Part shown: positions 26,010 through 34,497 of the stretch, one piece after another
How the letters are laid out: every line of letters starts with the position of its first letter
Position numbering within the stretch: position 1 is the first letter of the stretch
From: Agrilactobacillus yilanensis
GTDB lineage: Bacteria > Bacillota > Bacilli > Lactobacillales > Lactobacillaceae
Reading direction: 5' to 3'
DNA length: 64,000 nt
Assembly: GCF_003946725.1 (NCBI RefSeq)
Contig: NZ_RHOY01000014.1
Location: 24,837-88,836 of the forward strand
Notes under the pieces: generated by a model
Databases searched by the model: none
The model's input: the letters and a program-made list of their open reading frames with translations, nothing else
Told to the model about the DNA's origin: nothing
Translations under genes and position numbers: made by a program

Positions 26010-28772
26010 CTATTTTTTTAATCGTTTAACTCTGAATTTCTTTTGATAGATAAAAGCAGCTGTTCCAACAAGCAATAATCCTAAAATGACTGCCCATTGA
26101 TTATGCTTTTCGCCAGTTTGTGGGAAATCACGGGCTTCGTCCTTAGCCGGTGTCGATGTTGTTAACCCAGGTAATGCCGGCTCTGGTAATAATGGTGTCG
26201 GCGTTGGTTTCGGTGTTGCTGTACCTGGTATCGAAGGACTTGGCAAGACTGGTTTACTTGTATCTGGTTTACTCGTATCTGGTTTACTTGTATCCGGTTT
26301 ACTCGTATCTGGTTTACTTGTATCTGGTTTGCTTGTATCCGGTTTGCTTGTATCTGGTTTACTCGTATCTGGTTTACTCGTATCCGGTTTACTCGTATCT
26401 GGTTTACTTGTATCTGGTTTGCTTGTATCTGGTTTGCTTGTATCTGGCTTATTTGTATCTGGTTTGCTTGTATCTGGCTTGTTTGTATCTGGTTTACCAG
26501 GATTTGTTGGTTTTTCCGGATTCGTTGGATTCTCCGGGTTTTCCGGGTTCTCTGGATTCTCCGGGTTTTCCGGATTCTCTGGGTTCTCTGGATTCTCCGG
26601 ATTCTCTGGGTTCTCTGGATTCTCTGGATTCTCTGGGTTCTCTGGATTCTCCGGGTTCGTTGGATTCTCTGGATTCTCTGGGTTTTCCGGATTCTCCGGG
26701 TTCGTTGGATTCTCTGGATTCTCTGGGTTCTCCGGCTCATCCTCGTCATGATACGATAAGGCGTTGGTAAGGATGATATTACCAGAATCTTTATCATCCA
26801 CTGAGGCCAGGTAATCTTCAGAGATATTTAACTCTTTCACGGTATAATGAATTGCCGTACCATCTTGATCGAGCGCTAAGCCTTGCCAAGTGTGTGTCCA
26901 ATCTTCATCAGCACTTAATGTCACTGGTTCGCCAACTTTTTCACCATTAGCATATAGCTGAACTAAAACACTCTCCGGTCGCGTTTCTGCAATATTACCC
27001 ATATCATCCCAACGTTTAGTTACCGTAACATTCATTTTATCTGGCGTATAGGTGTTAATTAAATTGTAGCCTTCTACTGTCGCAGAATAATCTGGAACAT
27101 GGTCTTCTGTAATTGTATAATCTACTTTTTGACCATTTTTAAATGTCGGTAAATTATCAAACGTATACTGCCAATTATCTTCAGCGGTCACCGTTTTTGT
27201 CTGAACAAGTTGTCCATTACCCAGTAGATTTACGGTAATTGACGCTGGCCGCTTACCAGCTTGATCAGCGTCATCTTCCCAAGTTTTTGTTCCGGAAACA
27301 CTAGTACTCGGCACATTGTACATCACCATTTTAACGGTTGGTTGTAGATCGTTATCAATGAAAAACGGCTCCGGTGTGCTGTTTAAAACGTACCCTTCAG
27401 GCGCTTGTGTCTCCACGAAGGAATAGTCACCAGCAGGTAGGTTTTTAATAAAAATCTGCCCTTTCTCATCGGTTACTAAATCCTCATAGCCGGGAACAAC
27501 GCGATCTTGGCTATCTAGTAGCTTAAAGTGAACCCCGGCTAAAGGTGCGTTGGTAATTTGATCTACTTTAGTAAGTGTCACACTACGGTTCGTTCCTAAA
27601 CCACTGCCGCCTTCACCAAGTACAACCGTTTTGATGCCGCTATCATTAAACAAGTGTCCATGGGTGATATCAGCCCCTTTGATGCCTACTGAATTCGTTA
27701 GTGCCATCCGGCTGCCATCTTGCAGATAAGGGCTGTTTTCATTCAATGTCGATGTATAAAGGACTTGGATATCTCTTACGATTGCCTGCTTAAATTTAAG
27801 CGTAAAACCCGTGTCTGATATTTCTAAGACATATAAATCAGCCGGGACAACTCTTTGTTCATTGGTATAGGTTATTTGAAATGAATCTTTATCAATGGTT
27901 TGATTGTCCAAGTTCTGTAGAGTGTCCGTTACAACCGCATTTTCAATATCGTATTCTTTTGGATTAATCCGCATCTGCCACTGAATCTGACGGTAGCGAC
28001 CATTAGCTTGTTGATTAATCGCCCAGCCGTTTTTAGCAATATATTCTGCCTGATGATCATTAGGTTTTTGACCGGTAACGGTTAAATAAATATTACCAGT
28101 ACGATCTAAGGGATGATTGGTATAGTAATCTGTCCAAGTAATGGTCCCGGTACTTTGACCTTCAGTAGCTACAAATTGGCCAACCACATCCCCATTATCA
28201 TTTTTAATCGCAAAATTTTCATTTTTGATAAATTGTGCGCCGTTTGGCAAAGTTAAAATGGAGGTGTCGCCACTGATCACTTCAACATCATTGCCGAAAT
28301 TCCAATCGTAATGAATCGCATGATAGTCACCTAAAATCCAATCCGTCGCATTTGTAATCGGCTGACCATCGCTGTCTTTAGCATCTAAAATACCAATGCC
28401 ACTCGTCATAAAAGTAATATTATTAATTCGTGGCTGCTTAGCCTGTGGCGTTGGTGTTTCTGTAGGTGTTGTTGGTGCTGGTGTCACTGGCTTAGCAGGT
28501 TCTGTTGTCCCTGATGCTGGTGGCGCCGTTTCAGTCGCTGGTGATTCCGTGACTCCCGGTGTCGCTGACGGCGTTTCAGGAATTGTCGTTGTTTCAGATG
28601 GTTTCTGAGCTGTTTGCGCCATTGTGCCAGCTGTTTTGGCGGTACTTTCTGTGCTTTGTGTCACCGGTGTTGTATCAGCTTTGGCAATTTTTGTTTGAGA
28701 AGCTACCAAACCGATTGAAAACAAGAGAACCACAATGGCTAATAAGCTGAATATAAATTTTTTGTTCTTCAA
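26010..28772 (-). CDS. LPXTG-type (FPQTG) collagen-adhesin-like surface protein
   Basis: Sortase-anchored surface protein of 920 residues. In order: signal peptide (1-32, cut after AKA), a Thr/Pro-rich stretch, collagen-binding-type domains (about 115-390), a SpaA-like prealbumin domain (about 395-475, VTLTKVDQITNAPLAGVHF), two Cna B-type domains (VSGTKTWEDD.., VTVTKRWDDM..), a low-complexity stalk of about 20-25 NPE/NPT triplets and about 16 KPDT(S/N) pentads, then FPQTGE, a membrane helix and a basic tail. The sorting signal has F for the usual L. Start TTG 28772, after GAAGGGTGA. Ligand (collagen or other matrix) is inferred. Confidence 0.92.
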   Translation of the reverse strand: MKNKKFIFSLLAIVVLLFSIGLVASQTKIAKADTTPVTQSTESTAKTAGTMAQTAQKPSETTTIPETPSATPGVTESPATETAPPASGTTEPAKPVTPAPTTPTETPTPQAKQPRINNITFMTSGIGILDAKDSDGQPITNATDWILGDYHAIHYDWNFGNDVEVISGDTSILTLPNGAQFIKNENFAIKNDNGDVVGQFVATEGQSTGTITWTDYYTNHPLDRTGNIYLTVTGQKPNDHQAEYIAKNGWAINQQANGRYRQIQWQMRINPKEYDIENAVVTDTLQNLDNQTIDKDSFQITYTNEQRVVPADLYVLEISDTGFTLKFKQAIVRDIQVLYTSTLNENSPYLQDGSRMALTNSVGIKGADITHGHLFNDSGIKTVVLGEGGSGLGTNRSVTLTKVDQITNAPLAGVHFKLLDSQDRVVPGYEDLVTDEKGQIFIKNLPAGDYSFVETQAPEGYVLNSTPEPFFIDNDLQPTVKMVMYNVPSTSVSGTKTWEDDADQAGKRPASITVNLLGNGQLVQTKTVTAEDNWQYTFDNLPTFKNGQKVDYTITEDHVPDYSATVEGYNLINTYTPDKMNVTVTKRWDDMGNIAETRPESVLVQLYANGEKVGEPVTLSADEDWTHTWQGLALDQDGTAIHYTVKELNISEDYLASVDDKDSGNIILTNALSYHDEDEPENPENPENPTNPENPENPENPENPTNPENPENPENPENPENPENPENPENPENPENPENPENPENPENPTNPEKPTNPGKPDTNKPDTSKPDTNKPDTSKPDTSKPDTSKPDTSKPDTSKPDTSKPDTSKPDTSKPDTSKPDTSKPDTSKPDTSKPDTSKPVLPSPSIPGTATPKPTPTPLLPEPALPGLTTSTPAKDEARDFPQTGEKHNQWAVILGLLLVGTAAFIYQKKFRVKRLKK
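26251..26495 (-). repeat. 15-bp tandem repeat in surface-protein stalk
   Basis: About 16 copies of a 15-base unit encoding KPDT(S/N). Units differ mainly at wobble positions, so the repeat is old enough to have drifted but is still prone to slippage. Confidence 0.9.
26519..26735 (-). repeat. 9-bp tandem repeat in surface-protein stalk
   Basis: About two dozen copies of a 9-base unit encoding Asn-Pro-Glu, occasionally Asn-Pro-Thr. The reading frame is kept throughout because the unit is a multiple of three. Confidence 0.9.
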
Positions 28773-29174
28773 AGTTCACCCTTCTCCCTAATTCTAATAA
28801 CGTGAACTGAGTGCGTTTAAATAACCTAATTACTAACATATCGCTAATTTTTTACAAAACTAGCACGTTTGTTTTAAATAAATTTGCACAAACCTGCATC
28901 GCTCACTAATCGCCTTATGAAATACAGCAAATTTTAAACCGATCGTTATCATCATTAAGTGGAGAATAAGGCATTCATTTAATTATTATTATCTAACCTC
29001 GCCTATATTATATCAGAAAATTCTAAAAAAAACATATTTTTTGAGTATTAATCAATTAATCATATCGAATTCTTTTTCTTATAAAATTAGATAACAGGCA
29101 CAATAAAAGCCAATACTCAGCATTATTACGCCAAATATTAGCTTATTTTGTGAACCTATTTATTTAAAATTTTA
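28773..29174. other. AT-rich intergenic region without visible gene
   Basis: About 400 bases upstream of the surface-protein gene and downstream of the PNPOx-like gene. A minus-strand TTGTAA with AGTAAT 17 bases on, about 60 bases before the adhesin start, is a weak promoter candidate. I see no tRNA, hairpin terminator or reading frame that I can support. Confidence 0.4.
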
Positions 29175-29645
29175 TTACTTTTTACGCGCTTTTCCGGTAA
29201 TGTGTTCAACCTTAATTTGATAAACCGCCGTCTTATCAGACATGGCTTTGATATACTTTAAACCTTTTGCTTCAAAATTCTGTGAATACTTTTGAATCAG
29301 CAACTCCAAGGCCAATTGTTTTACATCACCTGAAACCTCTACCGCTTCTCCAAAGGCAATGACACTTTCATATTTAGTCGAAAACTTATCTGGTAAAACC
29401 TCGGTATCGCCCACAACGGTAAAGCTAACTTTGGCATTGTGTTTTAGATTCTCTACTTTTTGCCCCACATCTGGCGCACAATGAAAATAAATTGCGCCAT
29501 CTTTAGTCACAAAACTAACCGGTACCCCGTAAGGATAGCCGTTTGTCCCAATCGTTGCTAAAATGCCATAAGCTGCTTTTTCCAAAACTGCGGGTAATGC
29601 CTCTGGGGCTAATGCCCGATTTTGTCGTCTCATTTCTGCAAACAT
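29175..29645 (-). CDS. Pyridoxamine 5'-phosphate oxidase-like flavoprotein
   Basis: Split-barrel flavin-binding protein of 156 residues, similar to NimA/PNPOx-like proteins that bind FMN or heme; substrate not assignable. Seen: the N-terminal block AAYGILATIGTNGYPYGVPVSFV, YFHCAPDVGQKVENLKHN (phosphate/flavin-binding part) and KVSFTVVGDTEV. The ATG start has AGAGG eight bases upstream. The gene is alone on the minus strand, 290 bases downstream of the AraC/GyrI regulator gene. Confidence 0.87.
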   Translation of the reverse strand: MFAEMRRQNRALAPEALPAVLEKAAYGILATIGTNGYPYGVPVSFVTKDGAIYFHCAPDVGQKVENLKHNAKVSFTVVGDTEVLPDKFSTKYESVIAFGEAVEVSGDVKQLALELLIQKYSQNFEAKGLKYIKAMSDKTAVYQIKVEHITGKARKK

Positions 29646-29871
29646 GTTAAGCGCCTCTTTTTATAAATTATTAACAATCATTTTGTTTTATGTGCCGTTA
29701 TGATTGTAAAGCTATAGACATTGATCGTTATCCTGCAATAGTCAACCTGCACATACCAATCTTTCCTTGCTGCGTAATGCTCGCATCTTTTAAAGTTATT
29801 TTAGCTTTGCACCAAACCAACTTTCGCACTTTTTTAAGTCTTTATTATAGCATAAAAACTCACTTAGCAAT

Positions 29872-29915
29872 AAAAACCGACAGCCAGAGTAGACACTGCT
29901 ACTTTGGGCTATCGG
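29872..29915 (-). terminator. Terminator after AraC/GyrI gene
   Basis: CCGATAGCCC..AGTAG pairs with CTACT..GGCTGTCGG, followed by TTTTT on the minus strand. Confidence 0.87.
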
Positions 29916-29935
29916 CGTGCATTATTCAATCAAAT

Positions 29936-30808
29936 TCACGATAATTTACAAACTGGAATCCAAATTTCACTTCGATAATTTATCTTAGACGTATCTGGAC
30001 TTTCAGACCACAATAGCTCTGGCCCGCCTGTGAGTTCATAACCCGAAGTTGGAAACCACTCACCGTAGATTTTTGCCCAAGTCGCTTGCAAGGCTTCCGG
30101 AAATTGGCCAACAACGTTAAAGACCGCCCATTCTGACGCTTCAACCGCTAGCCTGTCAAAACTCGTTTTTACCGTCTGAGTTGTTGCTACCCCTAAATAC
30201 TGATCTAATTCACAGCCTTCAACTCTCTCGTCAGCAAAGTTAGCAGAGACATTCAGCATGCCCTTTGGTTCAACATCACTTAGGGCTTTAAGTTCAGCTA
30301 TGATTTCCGGTGTTAGTTGCTGTACTAGCGAATCCATTTGATGATTAACACCTTCAAATTGTAAAGTCACCCTTTTCTTAAAACCAATTATTTGGAAAGC
30401 TTCTTTTTCGACAATCCTGTAATCCATTGTTTCCCCACCTTTTATTGTCAGTTGAAAGGTCATTGGTAGCAATATTTTCAATTGAACAGCACCTTTTTTT
30501 ATTTGTGAAGGATTGACACCATGCATTTTTTTGAACGCCTTACTAAAAGCTTCCGGTGTTTCGTAACCAAAATCTAGTGCAACGTCGCTAACTTTTTTAG
30601 CCGTCGACTGCAAAACATTAGCAGCTAATGATAATCGACGACGGCGGATGTATTCCCCCAAAGGCATGTCCGCCATAAACGAAAACATGCGGCGAAAATG
30701 ATAGTCCGAACACCCCGCAAGTCGCGCGATTTGTGCGGTATCAATATCCGCCATCAAATGCGCCTCCACATAGGCCATAGCCTCATTAAATTGTTTTATG
30801 ATATTCAA
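29936..30808 (-). CDS. AraC family regulator with GyrI-like effector domain
   Basis: 291 residues from TTG 30808, five bases after GGAAGGTGG; the longer open frame has no ribosome site. The N-terminal AraC-type double helix-turn-helix is clear (DIDTAQIARLAGCSDYHFRR, VSDVALDFGYETPEAFSKAF, GVNPSQIKKG). The C-terminal half is a GyrI-like small-molecule binding domain (MDYRIVEKEAFQIIGFKKRV, then a C-terminal EIWIPV strand). This layout is known from multidrug-sensing regulators such as Rob. No efflux gene is adjacent. Confidence 0.92.
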   Translation of the reverse strand: MNIIKQFNEAMAYVEAHLMADIDTAQIARLAGCSDYHFRRMFSFMADMPLGEYIRRRRLSLAANVLQSTAKKVSDVALDFGYETPEAFSKAFKKMHGVNPSQIKKGAVQLKILLPMTFQLTIKGGETMDYRIVEKEAFQIIGFKKRVTLQFEGVNHQMDSLVQQLTPEIIAELKALSDVEPKGMLNVSANFADERVEGCELDQYLGVATTQTVKTSFDRLAVEASEWAVFNVVGQFPEALQATWAKIYGEWFPTSGYELTGGPELLWSESPDTSKINYRSEIWIPVCKLS

Positions 30809-30905
30809 CTGTGCCACCTTCCTTTCACAAAAAAGTATAGCAAATTCAACCCTCAGCTTCCTGTTCATTTTCTTGCAACTATGGACCGATTTTTATCTTA
30901 AAATT

Positions 30906-30949
30906 AAAAAAGCACTTCATCTTAACCGATGAAATGCTTTCACTTTTTA
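30906..30949 (-). terminator. Terminator after SDR gene
   Basis: AAAGCA-TTTCATC pairs with GATGAAGTGCTTTTTT on the minus strand, about 50 bases after the SDR stop. Confidence 0.85.
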
Positions 30950-31000
30950 ATACGACTCGTCATTTTTTAACCCATTCCCGTAATACAACAGCTAACATTC

Positions 31001-31801
31001 TTATGGGCGCAGTCCCATACCGCCTTCAAGCGTGATCGTTTCACCACTCATGTACTTAAAGTCTGGGGATGCTAATTGCACACAGACACGCCCAATCTCA
31101 GCTTCACAATCACCATAATGGCCCATTGGTGGCATATGCACATTGGCCTCAAATGCCTCTGGATACGCTTTTTTAAAATTCTCAAGTTGCGCTGTCCAAG
31201 CAAGGGGGCATACGATATTCACATTGATCCCATCCTTACCCCACTCATTGGCGGCCACTCGAGATAGCCCCCGAATCCCTTCTTTTGTGGCGGCATAGGC
31301 ACTTTGTCCAAAATTACCAAATAAGCCAGCACCAGAAGCGAAGTTAATCACTGAACCTTTGGACTTTGCCAAGTACGGATAACATTTTTGCATATAAAGA
31401 AATGCCGCATAAAGTCCAGAATAAATAGCCAAATTAAACTGATCCAATGTGTGCTCCGCTAACGGTACGCCCGAAGCTGAAGCTTGGGCATTATTAATTA
31501 ACACATCAATGCCGCCAAATGTCGCTACCGCCTGTTCAATAACTACATTAACCGTTGCTTCATTATCCTTACCCGCACTCACATCCGCTACGACCGGCAA
31601 TACTGAAATACCATACAGACGCTCCAATTCTTCTTTAGCATCCGTTAACTTCTGTACATTACGACCGGTGATAACTAAATTAGCCCCTTCTTTCGCATAA
31701 GCCGTCGCAATCCCATACCCAATTGACCCACATGTGCCATCACTTAAAGTCGCCCGGCCAGCACCGGTAATGATTGCCGTCTTTCCTTGTAAAAAGCCCA
31801 T
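31001..31801 (-). CDS. SDR family oxidoreductase
   Basis: 266-residue short-chain dehydrogenase. The cofactor motif is unusual: TGAGRAT..GSIGYGIA carries about nine extra residues inside the glycine-rich turn. Also seen: INNAQAS in place of NNAG, the catalytic serine in NFASGAG and YAATK (YxxxK). The C-terminus has the family GETITLEGGMGLRP. Start ATG after AGAGGG; monocistronic. Substrate unknown. Confidence 0.9.
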   Translation of the reverse strand: MGFLQGKTAIITGAGRATLSDGTCGSIGYGIATAYAKEGANLVITGRNVQKLTDAKEELERLYGISVLPVVADVSAGKDNEATVNVVIEQAVATFGGIDVLINNAQASASGVPLAEHTLDQFNLAIYSGLYAAFLYMQKCYPYLAKSKGSVINFASGAGLFGNFGQSAYAATKEGIRGLSRVAANEWGKDGINVNIVCPLAWTAQLENFKKAYPEAFEANVHMPPMGHYGDCEAEIGRVCVQLASPDFKYMSGETITLEGGMGLRP

Positions 31802-31899
31802 TTTTTACCCTCTTTTCTTATATTTACTATAGGGTAGCTTAGCATAGCAGAAAGGCAATCTCAAGGTATATTGATAATTATTTCACAATGTAAATAATC

Positions 31900-31957
31900 T
31901 AAAAATAAAAAGAACTCTGAAATAATCGCCTGTCACAGCAGCACTTTCAGAATTCTT
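31900..31957 (-). terminator. Terminator after rlmD
   Basis: GAATTCTGAAA..CTG pairs with CAG..TTTCAGAGTTC, followed by TTTTTATTTTT on the minus strand. Confidence 0.82.
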
Positions 31958-31973
31958 CAAATTTAAATCCTTT

Positions 31974-33341
31974 TTATTTTGTTAATAAAGTTACACTTTC
32001 CACATGGGTTGTCATTGGGAACATATCCACTGGCTGTGTTTCTTTAGCTGTATAACCTTGGGCACCGAATAACGTCAAATCCCGAGCGAGTGTCGCTGGA
32101 TTACAACTAATATAAACCACTTTTTCAGGGGCTACTTTGCCAACTGCTTCAATAAATTCAGGTGCTAGGCCTTTACGTGGTGGATCCACGACGACAACAT
32201 CTGCTTGTAGACCCTCTGCCTGCCAGGTCAACATGACTGTTTCAGCTTTACCCAAGGTGAATTCCGCATTGGTAATGCCATTTAGTTTTGCATTATGCCG
32301 GGCATCTTTGACCGCATCTTCAACCACTTCAATCCCTTTGACCGCCTTGACATGCTTCGCCATGGATAAGCCAATAGTACCAATACCAGAATAAGCATCA
32401 ATCACAGTTTCAGTCCCTTGAAGATCCGCCACATCAATCGCTTTTTGATAAAGCACTTGTGTCTGTTGTGGATTCACTTGATAAAAAGATAACGGGGAGA
32501 TATCAAACTGCAGCCCTAACAATTCATCCCGCAATACGGGTTTGCCCCAAAGAACTTTTTGCGTCTTCCCCAAAATCGCATTGCCCTTACTAGGGTTGAT
32601 ATTTTGAATCACACTGGTGACTTCTGGAATTTCAGATTGAATCATGGCAATTAACGTCTTAGCTGAAGCTAATTTCGTACTGCGCGTTACTAAAACCAGC
32701 ATTAATTCATGCGAATAATAGCCGCGCCGCACCATAATATTTCTCAAAACGCCCGTATGGCGAATTTCATCATAAGGTTCAATGGCTAAACGGCGAATAA
32801 TGGATTGCAGCGCCGCAATAGCTTTATCAATTTCTGGATCTTGAATAAAGAAATCCGTCATTGGCACTAACTGGTGACTCCGTTTTCTAAAGAAGCCTAC
32901 CGTTGCTTGCCCATTTAAGTTCCGGACTGGAATTTGAGCCTTGTTCCGATAATGGGTTGGATCACTCATCCCTAAAGTTGGTAAAACATTGATTGCCAAC
33001 TGTGCTTTTTGAAAAACATTTTCAACTTGTTTTTGCTTAAATTGCAATTGCGCTGGATAAGCTAAATGTTGGAGTGGCGCAATACCTGTTTGCGTGTATT
33101 GCCGATTTTCTACAGTGACCCGATCCGCACTTTTCTTAAGGATCTTTTTAGTTTTAGCAAAGCCGTATTTTTGACCCACTTTAGTTACTACTGCTTCAAC
33201 GATTTCTCCAGGTAGTGCGTCGCTGACAAAAATTGGATAGTGATCAATCTTAGTGACCCCTAAGCCGTCATAAGATAGATCTGTGATCTCAAATTGTCTC
33301 TGTTCGTTTTTTTCAATAGGTGCTTCAATTTTTGTTTTCAT
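31974..33341 (-). CDS. rlmD: 23S rRNA (uracil-5-)-methyltransferase, RumA/RlmD family
   Basis: SAM-dependent methyltransferase of 455 residues acting on uridine in 23S rRNA (or tRNA; the target is inferred). An N-terminal TRAM domain (about 10-70) is followed by the catalytic domain with DAYSGIGTIGLS, the VVDPPRKGL motif and the nucleophile block YISCNPATLARDL. The four cysteines that bind a [4Fe-4S] cluster in E. coli RlmD are absent in the stretch before PLQHLAYPAQL. The dagK terminator separates it from the upstream operon. Confidence 0.93.
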   Translation of the reverse strand: MKTKIEAPIEKNEQRQFEITDLSYDGLGVTKIDHYPIFVSDALPGEIVEAVVTKVGQKYGFAKTKKILKKSADRVTVENRQYTQTGIAPLQHLAYPAQLQFKQKQVENVFQKAQLAINVLPTLGMSDPTHYRNKAQIPVRNLNGQATVGFFRKRSHQLVPMTDFFIQDPEIDKAIAALQSIIRRLAIEPYDEIRHTGVLRNIMVRRGYYSHELMLVLVTRSTKLASAKTLIAMIQSEIPEVTSVIQNINPSKGNAILGKTQKVLWGKPVLRDELLGLQFDISPLSFYQVNPQQTQVLYQKAIDVADLQGTETVIDAYSGIGTIGLSMAKHVKAVKGIEVVEDAVKDARHNAKLNGITNAEFTLGKAETVMLTWQAEGLQADVVVVDPPRKGLAPEFIEAVGKVAPEKVVYISCNPATLARDLTLFGAQGYTAKETQPVDMFPMTTHVESVTLLTK

Positions 33342-33389
33342 ATTTACCTCGTTTTTTTTAGTCGCCGTTAAGCTTAACGAATTTTCTGC

Positions 33390-33430
33390 AAAAAAACAAG
33401 TCTACCCACAACAATTGTAGCTAGACTTAT
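33390..33430 (-). terminator. Terminator after dagK
   Basis: AAGTCTA pairs with TAGACTT, followed by seven T on the minus strand. It ends the pcrA-to-dagK operon. A perfect 14-base palindrome CGTTAAGCTTAACG (33366-33379) lies just beyond. Confidence 0.85.
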
Positions 33431-33438
33431 CCTCAAAG

Positions 33439-34473
33439 TTATTCTACTTTAGGTGTTTCAGAGGCCGCCAAATCAGTGGCCGCGACTTGATCTTCTAGGT
33501 TTTCTACCAATCTTTTACCGTCTTCACCATAATCTTCAACCGGCATAATTTCTGCTGGAATAGCATCTACATCTGCAAAAAATTCAATGTGCTGCTTTAA
33601 GTTTTTAAAGCGTACAGGGGCATCTCCACCGTATTCCCCGTCTAAATTAATCATCATGCGTTCACCATTTTTAGTTTTAGCTACTAATTTTTTAGTTTTC
33701 ACATAAATAATATTCGGATCGTCGACGTGTTTGCCACCATTTAAGACTAATGCTAATAATTTGATCATTTCAGCAACATTAGCCGCCTTCACAATAATTA
33801 ATGAAAAGTGGCCGTCGCCTAAAGAAGCATCCGGAACAATTTGCTCCATGCCGCCAACGGAATTCGTCAATGCCAAAAAGAACATCGACGCCGGGCCATC
33901 GTAAGAACCGCCGTCGTATTCCAAATGCATTTGAGTTGCTTTTGCCCGCATTTTCGGTAGCATTTCTGCGCCCTTCATAACATAGGCCAAGTAACCCAAA
34001 ATAGACTTAAACTGAGAAGGTACTTCATAGGTCAGCTCTGTCATGAAGCCCCCGGCCGCAATGTTAATAAAGTAAGCATCATTGGCTTGCCCAACATCTA
34101 GCTTGATTGTTTGCTTCTTCAAAATAATTTTGGCAGCTTCTACAGGATCTTCACGAGGGATCTTCAAAGCCCGGGCATAATCATTCGTTGTCCCTGCTGG
34201 AATAATCCCGACTTTCGGCCGTTTTTTTAGTCCAGCAATGCCGTTAACAACTTCATTAAGTGTCCCGTCACCACCAGCAGCAACAATTAAGTCAAATCCT
34301 TCTTTAGCGGCTCTTCTCGCTTCTTTAGCAGCAGAGTTAGGCTCCTTGGTGGTTTGAAAAGCACTGGCTTCATAGCCCGCTTTTTCTAAAATATTCAAAA
34401 TTTGGCCAACACTTCTTAAAAGCGTTTCATGCCCTGCGGTTGGATTATAAATTAATCTTGCTCGGACTCTCAT
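33439..34473 (-). CDS. dagK: Diacylglycerol kinase, lipid kinase family
   Basis: Phosphorylates diacylglycerol released by lipoteichoic acid synthesis, returning it to phosphatidate (family knowledge). 344 residues, slightly long because of a charged C-terminal tail of about 30 residues. Seen: ARLIYNPTAGHE, the catalytic AAGGDGTLNEVVNG motif, GIIPAGTTNDYARAL and NLDGEYGGDAPV. Start ATG with AGAGGG upstream; it follows gatB by about 25 bases. Confidence 0.95.
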   Translation of the reverse strand: MRVRARLIYNPTAGHETLLRSVGQILNILEKAGYEASAFQTTKEPNSAAKEARRAAKEGFDLIVAAGGDGTLNEVVNGIAGLKKRPKVGIIPAGTTNDYARALKIPREDPVEAAKIILKKQTIKLDVGQANDAYFINIAAGGFMTELTYEVPSQFKSILGYLAYVMKGAEMLPKMRAKATQMHLEYDGGSYDGPASMFFLALTNSVGGMEQIVPDASLGDGHFSLIIVKAANVAEMIKLLALVLNGGKHVDDPNIIYVKTKKLVAKTKNGERMMINLDGEYGGDAPVRFKNLKQHIEFFADVDAIPAEIMPVEDYGEDGKRLVENLEDQVAATDLAASETPKVE

Positions 34474-34497
34474 GTTATCCCTCTATATCCTTCATCT

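Noticed and set aside
26150..26797. Long open frames on both strands across the surface-protein repeats
   Set aside because: They are shadows of the 9-bp and 15-bp repeats; the products are monotonous (SGF, LVY or RRIQ repeats) and have no ribosome site.
29690..29944. Plus-strand 84-codon frame upstream of the PNPOx-like gene
   Set aside because: No ribosome site; it covers the terminator of the AraC/GyrI gene and its product is low in charged residues typical of real genes here.
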